Source of the DNA: a gamma proteobacterium symbiont of Ctena orbiculata
GTDB lineage: Bacteria > Pseudomonadota > Gammaproteobacteria > Chromatiales > Chromatiaceae
NCBI GenBank assembly: GCA_003058525.1
Contig: QBVD01000065.1
Coordinates: 18,266-82,265 of the forward strand
Direction of reading: 5' to 3'
Length of the DNA stretch: 64,000 bases
Shown piece after piece: positions 8,953-17,869 of this stretch. The notes below the pieces were generated by a model. The model made no database searches and was not told where the DNA came from. It worked only from the letters and a program-made list of their open reading frames with translations. Numbering within the stretch: position 1 is the first letter of the stretch; every line of letters begins with the position of its first letter. The position numbers and the translations under genes are program-made.

Positions 8953-9924
8953 TTACATCATGCCTTTATCTTTCCAGAACTTGATGGCGCCGGGATGCCA
9001 TGGGGTGACAACGCCCTGGGTTCCGGTATCGAGGCTCATGTTCTTGAAGGTCTTTTTCTGTGCCTTCATGTGGGCCAGGCCTTCATCGGTGTAGATGATG
9101 GAAAGCATGTTGTAGACAGTGTCGTCCGATACCTTGGAGTTGGCCACCCATAGGGCCGAGTCCTGGAAGGAGGGGCTGTCCTTCTCTACGCCGCGATAGG
9201 TGCCGGCCGGTACCGACAGTTGTGAGAAGTAGGGGTATTTATCGAAGAAGCCGCTATCCTGCGCGTCCTTACCCACATCCACCAATTCAATGTCATTGGT
9301 TTGGGCCGCCATGATAACGGCGCCGCTGGGGAAGGCCGTGAACAACCAGAAGGCATCCAGCTGATTGTTGCCGAATGCCTGAGCGGCATCGTTGTAACCC
9401 ATGGCATTGCGTTCGACCTTGTCCCAGACACCCATGTGGGTGAAGAAGAGTTCACAGTTGGCGAATGCGCCTGAGCCGGCATTGCCTACACCAACCTTTT
9501 TCCCGACAAGATCCTTGGTGCTCTTGATGCCGGAGTCCTTACGCGTCACTAGCTGGGCGGGCGCGCCGTAGAGCCAGGCGACAGCCATGACGTCTTCATA
9601 CTTCTTGGTGTCGTTCTTCATCTGGCCGTTGCGGCCGAGGTAAACATGGCCGGAATAGACTACGCCCATCTGGGCCTTGCCGGAGTTTACCTTACGCAGG
9701 TTTTCAACCGAGCCGGCTGAAGATTGTGCCTTGACCCGAAAATCCTTCGAGCTCTTGATGGGCTTGTAGACCTGGACGGCATTGGCGACGACCTGGAAGG
9801 TACCACCAGCCGGGCCACCGCTAAAAACCACGCGTTCTTTGGCTGATGCGGTGACAGGTAGCATCATACTGGCTGCAAGTAGGGCTGTACCTGCGGTCAG
9901 TACCGATCTGCGTGTAATATTCAT
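8953..9924 (-). CDS. TAXI family TRAP solute-binding protein
   Basis: 323 residues with a signal peptide that has a twin-arginine-like start (RRSVLTAGTALLAASMM) and a cut near ASA-KE. The mature part opens with FSGGPAGGTFQVVANAV and contains SAGSVENLRKVNSGKAQMG, hallmarks of TAXI periplasmic receptors, which pass substrates such as organic acids or amino acids to a fused TRAP membrane protein. No TRAP membrane gene is present here, so the receptor is an orphan: it may serve a distant transporter or feed information to the DctB-like kinase encoded upstream. Expression is likely sigma-54 dependent (promoter at 9994-10009) and the transcript ends at a strong terminator. Start supported by GGAGG 8 bases upstream. 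Confidence 0.92.
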   Translation of the reverse strand: MNITRRSVLTAGTALLAASMMLPVTASAKERVVFSGGPAGGTFQVVANAVQVYKPIKSSKDFRVKAQSSAGSVENLRKVNSGKAQMGVVYSGHVYLGRNGQMKNDTKKYEDVMAVAWLYGAPAQLVTRKDSGIKSTKDLVGKKVGVGNAGSGAFANCELFFTHMGVWDKVERNAMGYNDAAQAFGNNQLDAFWLFTAFPSGAVIMAAQTNDIELVDVGKDAQDSGFFDKYPYFSQLSVPAGTYRGVEKDSPSFQDSALWVANSKVSDDTVYNMLSIIYTDEGLAHMKAQKKTFKNMSLDTGTQGVVTPWHPGAIKFWKDKGMM

Positions 9925-9993
9925 TAAGAATCCTCCAGTTTTATGATTTAGTGATATCGAGATTCCGCCTATTCAGCGCAATGAATCGTATTC

Positions 9994-10009
9994 AGCAAAA
10001 GTCAGACCA
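9994..10009 (-). promoter_or_regulatory. Sigma-54 (-24/-12) promoter of the TAXI gene
   Basis: On the minus strand TGGTCTGACTTTTGCT fits the consensus TGGCACR-N4-TTGCW with GG and GC exactly 10 bases apart. It predicts a start near 9983 and a leader of about 59 bases. The regulator gene immediately upstream encodes a GAFTGA-type sigma-54 activator, which supports the call. Confidence 0.72.
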
Positions 10010-10092
10010 GAATACTCCGATTGGTCACTCCGATCTAAGTTGATGATTGAATAAACAAAATAACGAAACAAGTACGACAACTATCTTTTCGG

Positions 10093-10132
10093 ATGGGTGG
10101 AAACTCACCCATAAGCCGCACACCCGCGTGTG
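10093..10132. promoter_or_regulatory. Two inverted repeats, candidate activator sites
   Basis: ATGGGTG-GAAACT-CACCCAT (10093-10112) and CACAC-CCGC-GTGTG (10119-10132) are centred about 120 and 142 bases upstream of the predicted sigma-54 start of the TAXI gene, the distance usual for enhancer sites of DctD/NtrC-type activators. There is no T run after either on the minus strand, so a terminator of the regulator gene is less likely. Confidence 0.5.
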
Positions 10133-10162
10133 ATATTCGGCCAAAAATCCCCACCAATCAAT

Positions 10163-11515
10163 CTATTTGTATAGGCGTTTGTCGAGACCATACTTTTGCA
10201 TCTTGTCATAGAGGGTTTTTCTCGGCAAACCGAGCAGTTCCATGGTCTTTTTTATCACCCCGCCGGATTCGGAGAGGGCCTGCTCAATCATCGCCCGCTC
10301 AAAGACTTCAACATGTTCAGGCAGGGTCAAGGGAACACAAGGTGATGTGACGGATTTTTCATCCAGTTGCAGGCCGCATTCATCGCCAAGCAGCACGAAA
10401 CGCTCTGCGGCATTGCGCAGTTCCCTCACATTGCCTGGCCAGTTGAAAGACATAAGTTTCTGGCTGATATTGTCCGGCATCGCCGGTGCGACCTTTCCGT
10501 AGCGAGCCGCAGCAACCAGCAGAAAGTGCTGGAACAATAAAGGTATGTCTTCACGGCGTTCGCGTAAGGGTGGGAGTTCCAGGGTTACGACGTTCAAACG
10601 ATAGTAGAGGTCTTCCCTGAATTCGCCACGTTCAGCTGCAGCCTTAAGATCAACCTTGGTGGCTGCAACAATGCGGATATCCAATTCGATACTTTCATTG
10701 GAACCGATACGTTCAAGGGATCGTTCCTGCAATACGCGCAGCAGCCGGACTTGGGCGGGCAGGGGCATGGATTCCACTTCATCCAGAAACACGCTTCCAT
10801 GATTGGCATATTCGAATTTTCCGATACGCAGGTTCTCTGCGCCGGTAAAGGCCCCTTTTTCATGTCCGAATAGTTCACTTTCGATCAGATTTTCCGGAAT
10901 AGCGCCGCAGTTTACAGCGACAAAGTTCTTATCTCTTCGTTGGCTGTGCTCGTGGAGCGAGCGTGCCACAAGCTCTTTACCGGTACCGGTCTCACCCATT
11001 AGCAGTATATCAGCAGCGGTATCCGCAAGTTGATTGATGGTATTTTTCAGCGCCTTCATGGCTGAGGTTTTACCGATAATGCGTGGTCCCAAGGAGTTTT
11101 GCGCATTCAGCTCGGTTTTTAAGGTTCGGTTCTCGAGGACAAGCCTGCGCTTTTCGAGGGCTCTGCGTACCGTATCCACCAGCCGCTCGGACGAAAAGGG
11201 TTTTTCGATAAAGTCATAGGCACCTTTCTGCATGGCATCTACTGCCATGGATATGTCTCCATGACCGGTAATCAAGATGACGGGTAGTGTGGTATCCATC
11301 TGTTGCAATCGCTGTAAAAGCGCAAGCCCGTCAAGACCTGGAAGGCGAATATCGCTGACCACGATGCCGCCGGTCTGGTTATCGATCAGCTTCAGGGCAT
11401 CTTCCGCCTTTTCAAAAACCCTTACCTGGAACCCGGCCAGTTCAAGGGTCTGTTCGTTGGCTAGGCGGAGATCGATTTCATCATCGATAAAGAATACATC
11501 AGGGCTTTTACTCAT
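10163..11515 (-). CDS. DctD-like sigma-54-dependent response regulator
   Basis: 450 residues. Receiver domain (about 5-120, phosphoacceptor D55 in VVSDIRLPG), AAA+ sigma-54 interaction domain (about 145-380) with Walker A GETGTGKE and the GAFTGA loop needed to contact sigma-54, and a Fis-type helix-turn-helix at the C terminus (LPRKTLYDKMQKYGL), close to DctD. It should remodel sigma-54 polymerase at -24/-12 promoters. Its ATG overlaps the stop of the sensor kinase gene (ATGA), so the two are translationally coupled. The TAXI gene downstream is the obvious target. Confidence 0.92.
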   Translation of the reverse strand: MSKSPDVFFIDDEIDLRLANEQTLELAGFQVRVFEKAEDALKLIDNQTGGIVVSDIRLPGLDGLALLQRLQQMDTTLPVILITGHGDISMAVDAMQKGAYDFIEKPFSSERLVDTVRRALEKRRLVLENRTLKTELNAQNSLGPRIIGKTSAMKALKNTINQLADTAADILLMGETGTGKELVARSLHEHSQRRDKNFVAVNCGAIPENLIESELFGHEKGAFTGAENLRIGKFEYANHGSVFLDEVESMPLPAQVRLLRVLQERSLERIGSNESIELDIRIVAATKVDLKAAAERGEFREDLYYRLNVVTLELPPLRERREDIPLLFQHFLLVAAARYGKVAPAMPDNISQKLMSFNWPGNVRELRNAAERFVLLGDECGLQLDEKSVTSPCVPLTLPEHVEVFERAMIEQALSESGGVIKKTMELLGLPRKTLYDKMQKYGLDKRLYK

Positions 11516-13311
11516 TTATCTTTTTCCGGCTCAGGCAGTGTAATAGTGAAACGGGCACCACCCATGTTTAGATTTTCAGCGGACAACTTACCATTCATGC
11601 TGTCGATGATTCTGGCTGATATCGACAGTCCAAGTCCGAGCCCCGATTCCCGGGTTGTGTAAAATGGTTCAAAGATCATTTCAAGTTTCTGTTCATCGAT
11701 CCCCGGTCCTGTATCGTCAACATGAATCATGATCCGTCTTTTATTTCGCTCCGTAGTAATAATGATAGTGCCTGGCGCATGGCTGCCGATCGCATGAATG
11801 GCATTGTTGATGAGATTAATCAATACCTGTTCCAGTTGGATAAAATCAACATGGGCGATGATGTTGCCGCCTACCCGGTCGGTATCGATAGTGATATCCG
11901 TATTTTTGAATTGCGGCCTTGATATTTCAATAGCGGTTTGAATGATTGGAGCGATATTGACCGATTCAAGCTGGCCGCTCGACTTACGTGAGAAAAATTT
12001 CAACTGGGAGCTGATTCTGGACATTCGGTCTGTCAGTTCGGCAATCCGTTGCAGGTTTTCGTCAGCCTTGCCATCTTTATCGATGGATAGAAATTTCCGT
12101 GCATTGTCGGCATAACTGCGGATTGCCGCCAAGGGATTGTTAAGTTCGTGACTGATACTGGCCGACATCTGTCCCAGGACGGCGAGCTTGGCGGTCTGAA
12201 TAAGTTCACCCTGTGTTTCACGCAGGGTTTTTTCGGTCTGTTTGTGTTCATCTATTTCGTTCTGAAGATCGGCCGTTCTCAAAGAGACCTTCTTTTCCAG
12301 TTGCTTTTGTGCCTCCTGGTGAAATCGCTCACGCTCCTGATGTCGTCTGTTCCATTGCCAGACAAGCAAGCCGATCAGCATCATGGAAAGCGCCAACAAC
12401 AGCATGGTAAACGCACTGACCAAGCTTTGCTGCCTTAAATCCTCCAGAGGGGTTAGGATTCGCATCGACCAGTCGGCTTCCAGCATGTCGTGATAGTTTG
12501 TAAGAAACTCATTCGCTGAGTCTTCCGTATTGATCTGGATAATACGACTGCTGTCGGATACCGTTTCCTTGTTTACCAGCCTCAGGGCCTGGATGTTTGA
12601 ATCCCCATAACGCCGACTTGCCTTTATGCGCTCTACTGACTTTGCGGATAACGGAACGATGCTGCTGTATAACCACTCAGGATTCGTGGTGATGAAAATA
12701 ATTCCGTCCGGATCACTGACAATAAACTGTGATTGTCTCTCAGACCAATATTTTTCAATCTTGGAGAGGTCCATCTTAACGGCGATGACCCCAATCTTGT
12801 CTGCATTGTATATGATCGGGTAGGAGTAGTAGTAACCGCGCTTTTTGGATGTGGTTCCAAGCGCAAAGTAGCGACCTACTTTCCCCTGCATTGCTTCGGA
12901 GAAATAGGGGCGAAAACTGAAATTCTGTCCGACAAAGGGATTTTCGTCCGCCCAGTTGCTGGCAGCCAGTGTTAATCCGGATTTATCCATCAAGTAGGTG
13001 TCTGATGCATCAGTGATTCCATTGATCTCTTGCAGAAAGAGATTGACCACATCAATCAGCGAATCATTGGTTGGGTCATTCAACAACTCAACCAAAAGGA
13101 AGTTTTTCGCCACTAACTGGGGGATGAATTGATAACGGGATAATTGCGATTCAAAATGACCGACGAACTGCTCCAGTTGCTGCTGGTTATTGTAGCTCAG
13201 TTTGTGTATTCCGTTGTGCCAACTGATCCTATGTGATATCCAGAAGGTCAGCAAAAGAATGCATAGGATGCCGATACCAACCAAATAGCGATTTTTTAGA
13301 ACCTCAGGCAT
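11512..13311 (-). CDS. DctB-like membrane sensor histidine kinase
   Basis: 599 residues. An N-terminal helix (about 9-28) leads to a large periplasmic double-Cache-type sensor domain (about 30-290), a second helix (about 300-320), a coiled linker (about 325-370), then the DHp helix with SHELNNPLAAIRSYADNA, a very DctB-like phosphorylation site, and an HATPase domain (DTGPGID, EPFYTTRE, GLGLGLS). DctB kinases sense C4-dicarboxylates directly or through transport proteins. Here the partner gene encodes a DctD-like activator and the target seems to be a TAXI receptor, so the ligand may be a different organic acid. Confidence 0.9.
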   Translation of the reverse strand: MPEVLKNRYLVGIGILCILLLTFWISHRISWHNGIHKLSYNNQQQLEQFVGHFESQLSRYQFIPQLVAKNFLLVELLNDPTNDSLIDVVNLFLQEINGITDASDTYLMDKSGLTLAASNWADENPFVGQNFSFRPYFSEAMQGKVGRYFALGTTSKKRGYYYSYPIIYNADKIGVIAVKMDLSKIEKYWSERQSQFIVSDPDGIIFITTNPEWLYSSIVPLSAKSVERIKASRRYGDSNIQALRLVNKETVSDSSRIIQINTEDSANEFLTNYHDMLEADWSMRILTPLEDLRQQSLVSAFTMLLLALSMMLIGLLVWQWNRRHQERERFHQEAQKQLEKKVSLRTADLQNEIDEHKQTEKTLRETQGELIQTAKLAVLGQMSASISHELNNPLAAIRSYADNARKFLSIDKDGKADENLQRIAELTDRMSRISSQLKFFSRKSSGQLESVNIAPIIQTAIEISRPQFKNTDITIDTDRVGGNIIAHVDFIQLEQVLINLINNAIHAIGSHAPGTIIITTERNKRRIMIHVDDTGPGIDEQKLEMIFEPFYTTRESGLGLGLSISARIIDSMNGKLSAENLNMGGARFTITLPEPEKDK

Positions 13312-13495
13312 GAATGGTGGTTGAATCTTTATTATCAGAGCATTTCATTTTCAATATAATACGCAACCTGATCAACCGCTGCCTGATATTATTCCTCACC
13401 CCAGTGTGCAAGGGCCTATGGGGTGCGGGTGATTCCTCTGGAAACCAAAGCGAATGCCCAGGTGTTCCTGCAGGACCATAACGGTACACGGATGC

Positions 13496-13818
13496 TAGGG
13501 CCTGTTAACACTAATCCAATGCACCCTGTTGTGCCTGAAAAAGCGCCAATCAAGGCGCACCCCAAGGGCACTTCCTTCGGGGCGCGAGGAGAGAAGTTTG
13601 GTTATTCCAAATGAATGACGAGCAACGCCGAGTGGCGCTTTTTCAGGCATACCCCAAGGGCACTTCCTTTGGGGCGCAACCCGAAGGGCTGGGGCTGTTT
13701 TCGCCCCCAGCGGCGTTATGATTCGCTCATGTAAAATAACTACACCACGCTCAATCTGCCTTGCTGGGCACGAAAACAGCCCCAGCAGGGCGTATTGGAT
13801 TAGTGTTAACAGGCCCTA
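13496..13818. repeat. Structured repeat, copy A (MITE-like, 319 bp)
   Basis: Bounded by TA on both sides (13496-13497, 13817-13818), with inverted ends of about 31 bp: GGGCCTGTTAACACTAATCC at the left and its complement at the right. Inside are a 15-bp perfect stem (CCTGAAAAAGCGCCA 13534-13548 with 13633-13647), a second long stem built from GCTGGGGCTGTTTTCG and CGAAAACAGCCCCAGC, and smaller apical hairpins. The whole would fold like a cloverleaf. It carries no gene: the frame crossing its left end is not protein-like. TA duplication suggests mobilisation by an IS630/mariner-like transposase, which is an inference. Confidence 0.85.
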
Positions 13819-14139
13819 GCTACGAAGATACATCCGTGCCGTTGTTGTATAAGCCTGGACAAGGCCGTTTCTAGAACTTGGACCCATAAATCAGCGGGTA
13901 ATAGGGTCGGAATCGCCGGGAACATCTGGATTCCGGCATGCGCCGGAATGACGGGATCAGTGAAGTCTACTCATCAATCCTAAGGAGGATCCTATTATTC
14001 AGTTTTGGATCATTTTCCGATCTCACGGGAGCAACACAAACCAGGCTCCGCAATTGTGAATGCCGGGCTGTGCAATTCAATAGGCTGATGTGGTCGACAA
14101 GGGCTCTGTACACCCATTTTATAGCGACAAGATCAAGTC
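13818..14139. other. Intergenic stretch with a short palindromic repeat
   Basis: Right of copy A lies ATTCCGGC-ATGC-GCCGGAAT (13930-13949) followed by GACGGG, the look of a widespread class of short intergenic palindromes. The bases flanking copy A (ACACGGATG on the left, CATCCGT on the right) form an imperfect inverted pair, so the element may have entered the loop of an older palindrome. No gene seen. Confidence 0.5.
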
Positions 14140-14481
14140 TCAGCTCAGGTAGGCTTTGGCCTCCTCGCCAGGATCGGGAAGTCCGGCGATACGCCAGATG
14201 CTGAGGCAACTCCCGAATAGATTATGGACCTTCCAGCGGGGTATGCCCGTGGCTCGGCATACCTGGCGCATATTCGGCAAGGCGCCCAGACTCAGATAGC
14301 GTTCACGGATGTGTCGCAGCACCTGCCAGTGTTGTTCACTCAGTTCTCCCACCCCCTCCTGCTGGGCCAGATCGCGGGCAAGCTGTTCGCTCCATGACAG
14401 ATGATCGATGAGATAACCGCTCCCATCGAAAAGCGAGGGCGGGGAAGCGGTGTTGGTTGTCGGTGCGGCAGTCTGGGGCAT
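14140..14481 (-). CDS. DsrC/TusE-like protein without the C-terminal cysteines
   Basis: 113 residues from the ATG at 14481, which has AAGGAGG 8 bases upstream; a longer frame to 14688 lacks such a site. GYLIDHLSWSEQLARDLAQ, LSEQHWQVLRHIRERYL and RIAGLP are the marks of the DsrC/TusE/RspA family. True DsrC carries a penultimate Cys and a second Cys before RIAGLP, used as a protein trisulfide carrier in sulfur oxidation. Here the tail is DPGEEAKAYLS and the residue before RIAGLP is W, so both are gone. Two other Cys (in RQVCRAT and FGSCLS) remain. It cannot act as a classical sulfur carrier and may be a regulatory or RspA-like paralogue. Confidence 0.78.
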   Translation of the reverse strand: MPQTAAPTTNTASPPSLFDGSGYLIDHLSWSEQLARDLAQQEGVGELSEQHWQVLRHIRERYLSLGALPNMRQVCRATGIPRWKVHNLFGSCLSIWRIAGLPDPGEEAKAYLS

Positions 14482-14845
14482 GGCCTGGACCTCCTTCTGG
14501 GTTTTAATAAGTAAATATTGATTACCGGATAGTATGGTAGTCAGTTGGTTCTTACTAAAAATGATAAATATTAATTTTGTATCATGATTTGTGATGTATT
14601 GGTTTTTATGCAGGATCGCGCCCATCACTTCGAATCCCAGTATTTCACCATACTCTATAGCACAATCCTCCCTGAGCAGCTGACTCACAGAGTCTCTGAT
14701 TGACTAGCCAACACGCCGATAAACCCCAATATTTACAACGATGAAGGATCTCGAATTTGAGGTTATACATGCCCATATTCAAGGAGAAAACGGCACGCCC
14801 GGGCCGGTTATCCGAGGCGCATTAATCTGGTTGGAGATCTGAGCA
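14482..14845. other. Divergent promoter region
   Basis: AT-rich spacer between the DsrC-like gene (minus) and the ferredoxin reductase gene (plus). A 33-codon frame (14741-14842) ends 3 bases before the GTG of the reductase gene but has no ribosome binding site. No clear operator seen. Confidence 0.45.
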
Positions 14846-15589
14846 GTGGAAAAGTGGCTGGAAGGTACGATAGTCGAGAAACGGCATTGGGCTGACAAGC
14901 TCTACTCTATTCGCCTCAAGGCGCCCGTGGATAAGTTCACTGCCGGGCAGTTCACTCGCCTCGCACTGGAGATCGATGGTGAGCGGGTGGCGCGGCCCTA
15001 CTCATTCGTTAATCCACCCCAGGATGAGATGCTGGAGATCCATTTCAATGAAGTGGAGAACGGTCCTCTAAGTCCCCGGCTTGCTGCCCTGGAACCGGGT
15101 GACCGGGTCTGGGTCTCAGCCCGGGCCAACGGCTTTTTCACCCTAGATCAGCTGCCGGGTAGCGAAAACCTCTGGATGATCGCCACTGGAACGGCGCTGG
15201 GTGTCTATCTCTCCATTCTGCGTACCGAGCATTCATGGCGGCGATACCGGCAGATGGTTCTGGTACACAACGTTCGCTACAAGGATCAGCTCAGTTACAG
15301 CGAGGAGATCGACAACCTGAAGCAGCGTTATGGCGAGCGCTTCATCTATCAGCCGATCACAAGTCAGGAGCGGGTGGATGGCGCCCTGCAGGGACGAATT
15401 CTGGCCGCACTGGAAGATGGTCGTCTCGAGAGTCATACCGGAGTCGTACTTACCCCGGAGAAGTCACATGTGATGCTTTGCGGCAACATGGGCATGATCC
15501 GGGAGGTATCCGCCGCCCTGGAGGCCAGGGGCATGCGCAAGCATCGCAAGCGGGAGCCGGGGCACTTCACCACTGAAAAGTATCACTGA
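14846..15589 (+). CDS. fpr: Ferredoxin--NADP+ reductase
   Basis: 247 residues, the size of bacterial Fpr. The FAD-binding half has RPYSFVN; the NADP half has GTALGVYLSIL and HVMLCGNMGMI; the C terminus REPGHFTTEKYH matches the conserved end that stacks on the flavin. It moves electrons between NADPH and ferredoxin or flavodoxin in the cytosol, supplying reductases and helping in oxidative stress. GTG start with GGAG about 10 bases upstream. The OYE gene is convergent, 30 bases away. Confidence 0.93.
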   Translation: MEKWLEGTIVEKRHWADKLYSIRLKAPVDKFTAGQFTRLALEIDGERVARPYSFVNPPQDEMLEIHFNEVENGPLSPRLAALEPGDRVWVSARANGFFTLDQLPGSENLWMIATGTALGVYLSILRTEHSWRRYRQMVLVHNVRYKDQLSYSEEIDNLKQRYGERFIYQPITSQERVDGALQGRILAALEDGRLESHTGVVLTPEKSHVMLCGNMGMIREVSAALEARGMRKHRKREPGHFTTEKYH

Positions 15590-15619
15590 ATAGTCCGGGT
15601 AGAACTGATTGGATGGATA

Positions 15620-16720
15620 TCAACTGGCCCCGGTGAATAGAGAATCAGTGCCGACCGGCGGCGACCGCCAGTATTGCGGCGGTGCGATGACCTGACCACC
15701 CAGGGTGGCAGCCGCATGCCAGGGCCAGCGGGGGTTGTAGAGAATACCGCGGGCCAGTGCCACCAGATCCGCCTGTCCGGAAACGACAATCTGTTCCGCC
15801 TGCTCCGGCTCGGTGATCAGCCCAACCGCAATGGTCGGCACCCCAACCTCATGTCGGATGCGTTCCGCAAAGGGCACTTGAAAACCGGCTGCAGCAGGAA
15901 TCTGCTGCAGCGGGGAGAGGCCTCCGCTGGAGACATGGATGAAGCTACAGTCAAGCTGTTTCAGTGCTTCAGCCAGGATAAGGCTCTGCCCGATATCCCA
16001 GCCCCCCTCGATCCAGTCCGTGGCCGAGATACGGATGCCGACCGGTATCCCGGATGGGATCGCCTCACGTACCGCTTCGAAGACCTCCAGTGGATAGCGC
16101 AGGCGGTTTTCCAGGGATCCACCATAGGCATCTTCACGCTGATTGGACAGGGGGGACAGAAACTGATGCAGCAGATAGCCATGGGCGGCATGGAGTTCGA
16201 TTACCTCGATACCCAGTCGGTGGGCGCGTACGGCAGCGTCAACGAAGGCCTGGCGTATCTCTGTCATGCCTTGCCTGTCCAGTGCCACAGGTGGGTGTTG
16301 TTCCTCACTCCAGGGTAAGCGGGAGGGGGCGCATGTCTGCCATCCACCCTCTACCGGTGAGATCTGTCCACCGCCGGCCCAGGGGAGAGCGGTGGAGGCT
16401 TTGCGTCCGGCATGGGCCAACTGGATGGCGAGAGGCATATTCGAATAGGTGCGCAGACGCTCGATAACCCGCGCCAGTGCCTTTTCAGTGCCATCAGACC
16501 AGAGACCGAGGTCATTCTGCGAGATGCGCCCTTGCGGGGTGACTGCTGTGGCTTCGATGAAAAGCAGGCCGGCGCCGGAGAGTGCCAGGTGGCCGAGGTG
16601 GATCAGGTGCCAGTCTGTGGCCCGGCCCTCCAGCGCCGAATATTGACACATCGGGGCTATGACAATACGGTTTTCCAGGTTTAGCCGGCCGAGGGCGTAG
16701 GGGGTGAATAGCTGGCTCAT
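15620..16720 (-). CDS. Old yellow enzyme, YqjM/NamA type
   Basis: 366-residue FMN-dependent ene-reductase. It starts SQLFTPYALGRLNLENRIVIAPMCQYSA, as in the YqjM subgroup with the flavin-tuning Cys in APMCQYS, and has the substrate-binding pair in ELHAAHGYLLHQFLSP and the FMN-binding GGSLENRLRYP. It reduces alpha,beta-unsaturated carbonyls, nitro compounds or similar electrophiles with NADPH. Single gene, convergent with fpr. A natural substrate cannot be predicted. Confidence 0.9.
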   Translation of the reverse strand: MSQLFTPYALGRLNLENRIVIAPMCQYSALEGRATDWHLIHLGHLALSGAGLLFIEATAVTPQGRISQNDLGLWSDGTEKALARVIERLRTYSNMPLAIQLAHAGRKASTALPWAGGGQISPVEGGWQTCAPSRLPWSEEQHPPVALDRQGMTEIRQAFVDAAVRAHRLGIEVIELHAAHGYLLHQFLSPLSNQREDAYGGSLENRLRYPLEVFEAVREAIPSGIPVGIRISATDWIEGGWDIGQSLILAEALKQLDCSFIHVSSGGLSPLQQIPAAAGFQVPFAERIRHEVGVPTIAVGLITEPEQAEQIVVSGQADLVALARGILYNPRWPWHAAATLGGQVIAPPQYWRSPPVGTDSLFTGAS

Positions 16721-16872
16721 TCTGATTACTCCGGTAACAGGGAACGGGATACTCTATCCGCAATCCTGGCAATTGCGAAGATGGATCGCGTACCCAATAC
16801 CTGTTGGCCATCAATGCCAGCCGAATCCAAGCGCTGTCAACAGCGCAAAATGAAATGAATGCATTTTTTTAT

Positions 16873-17778
16873 CTATCCCCTCGAGTTGACAAGATCGATG
16901 ACAGAACGGTTTCCGGCGGATGCCTTGACGATTGCTCGAATTGCACCATCAAGATTTGGGTAGCGGAACTTGAAGCCTGTTTCTGCAAGCCGTTCCGAGA
17001 CGATGCACTGTCCCGATGTCATTGCCTGGGCACCTTCACCATACATCACTTGCAACAGTGCAGTCGGGACGCGTAATGAGGTAGGCCGGTTCAGCACTTT
17101 ACCCAGGATGCGTGTGAACTCCAGATTGTTTACCGGATTGGGCGCGGCAAGATGATAGATGCCTTTGCAATTTCGGTTATCCAACGTCATCAGATAGGCG
17201 TTGACAAGATCATCGATATGGATCCAGGAGAAATGTTGCTCTCCGCTTGCGACGGGTCCACCCAAGCCCAACCGGAATGGCAGTAAAACCTGTTTCATCA
17301 AGCCGCCATTTGCGCCAAGTACCAGGGAGAGCCTGAACACGACGACACGCATACCGAGGGTTTCCGCCTCCCAGGCTGCGGATTCCCAGTCAAATGAGAG
17401 TTCACCCAGGAAATCTGCAGCATTGGCGACATCGTGCTCTGTATAGCGGCCATCTGAACTGAAGGCGCCCATGCCTGAGGTTGAGATGAAGGTCTTGGGC
17501 CGTTTAGAGGTTTGCGAGATTGCATCCACCAGCATACGCGTGGTTTCCACCCGGCTGGAGATGAGGGTGCGCTTGTAGCCAGATGTCCAACGACGGTTGA
17601 TTGGCGCGCCGGCCAGGTTGATCACTGCATCGCAACCATCAACGAGTGTCGAGATATGTTGGGTTCCGCCATTGAAATCACGTCGGCCGACAGGCACCAC
17701 AGTATGCCCCTGATTGCGCAGCATGCGGCTAAGGTGGCTGCCGATAAATCCGGTTGATCCACTGATGGCGATGTTCAT
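16873..17778 (-). CDS. YfcH-like TIGR01777 nucleotide-sugar epimerase family protein
   Basis: 301 residues from the ATG at 17778 (GAGGAG upstream); the longer frame to 17835 is not needed. NAD(P)-binding Rossmann motif ISGSTGFIGSHL at the N terminus, then VINLAGAPINRRWTSGYK and FHWIHIDDLV-like features (here FSWIHIDDLVNAYL) and the C-terminal DUF1731 region (LRVPTALLQVMYGEGA). The family is an atypical SDR with unknown physiological substrate. It follows the glutathione peroxidase gene on the same strand with a gap of about 90 bases. Confidence 0.87.
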   Translation of the reverse strand: MNIAISGSTGFIGSHLSRMLRNQGHTVVPVGRRDFNGGTQHISTLVDGCDAVINLAGAPINRRWTSGYKRTLISSRVETTRMLVDAISQTSKRPKTFISTSGMGAFSSDGRYTEHDVANAADFLGELSFDWESAAWEAETLGMRVVVFRLSLVLGANGGLMKQVLLPFRLGLGGPVASGEQHFSWIHIDDLVNAYLMTLDNRNCKGIYHLAAPNPVNNLEFTRILGKVLNRPTSLRVPTALLQVMYGEGAQAMTSGQCIVSERLAETGFKFRYPNLDGAIRAIVKASAGNRSVIDLVNSRG

Positions 17779-17869
17779 GTGTGACTCCTCACCATACCAA
17801 TCACAAACGGCACAAGGCCCGGATAGCCGAGCCATTGAGTGCGCTTCAGGAAATTTTCGCTGAGATGAT

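Noticed and set aside
10087..10140. Terminator after the DctD-like gene
   Set aside because: The two inverted repeats lack a T run on the minus strand, and their distance from the sigma-54 promoter fits enhancer sites better.
13423..13614. A 63-codon frame across the left end of repeat copy A
   Set aside because: Its second half is translated repeat sequence. The first 25 codons might be a gene remnant but show no known motif.
14741..14842. A 33-codon frame ending 3 bases before fpr
   Set aside because: No ribosome binding site and unremarkable composition; possible leader peptide but not supported.
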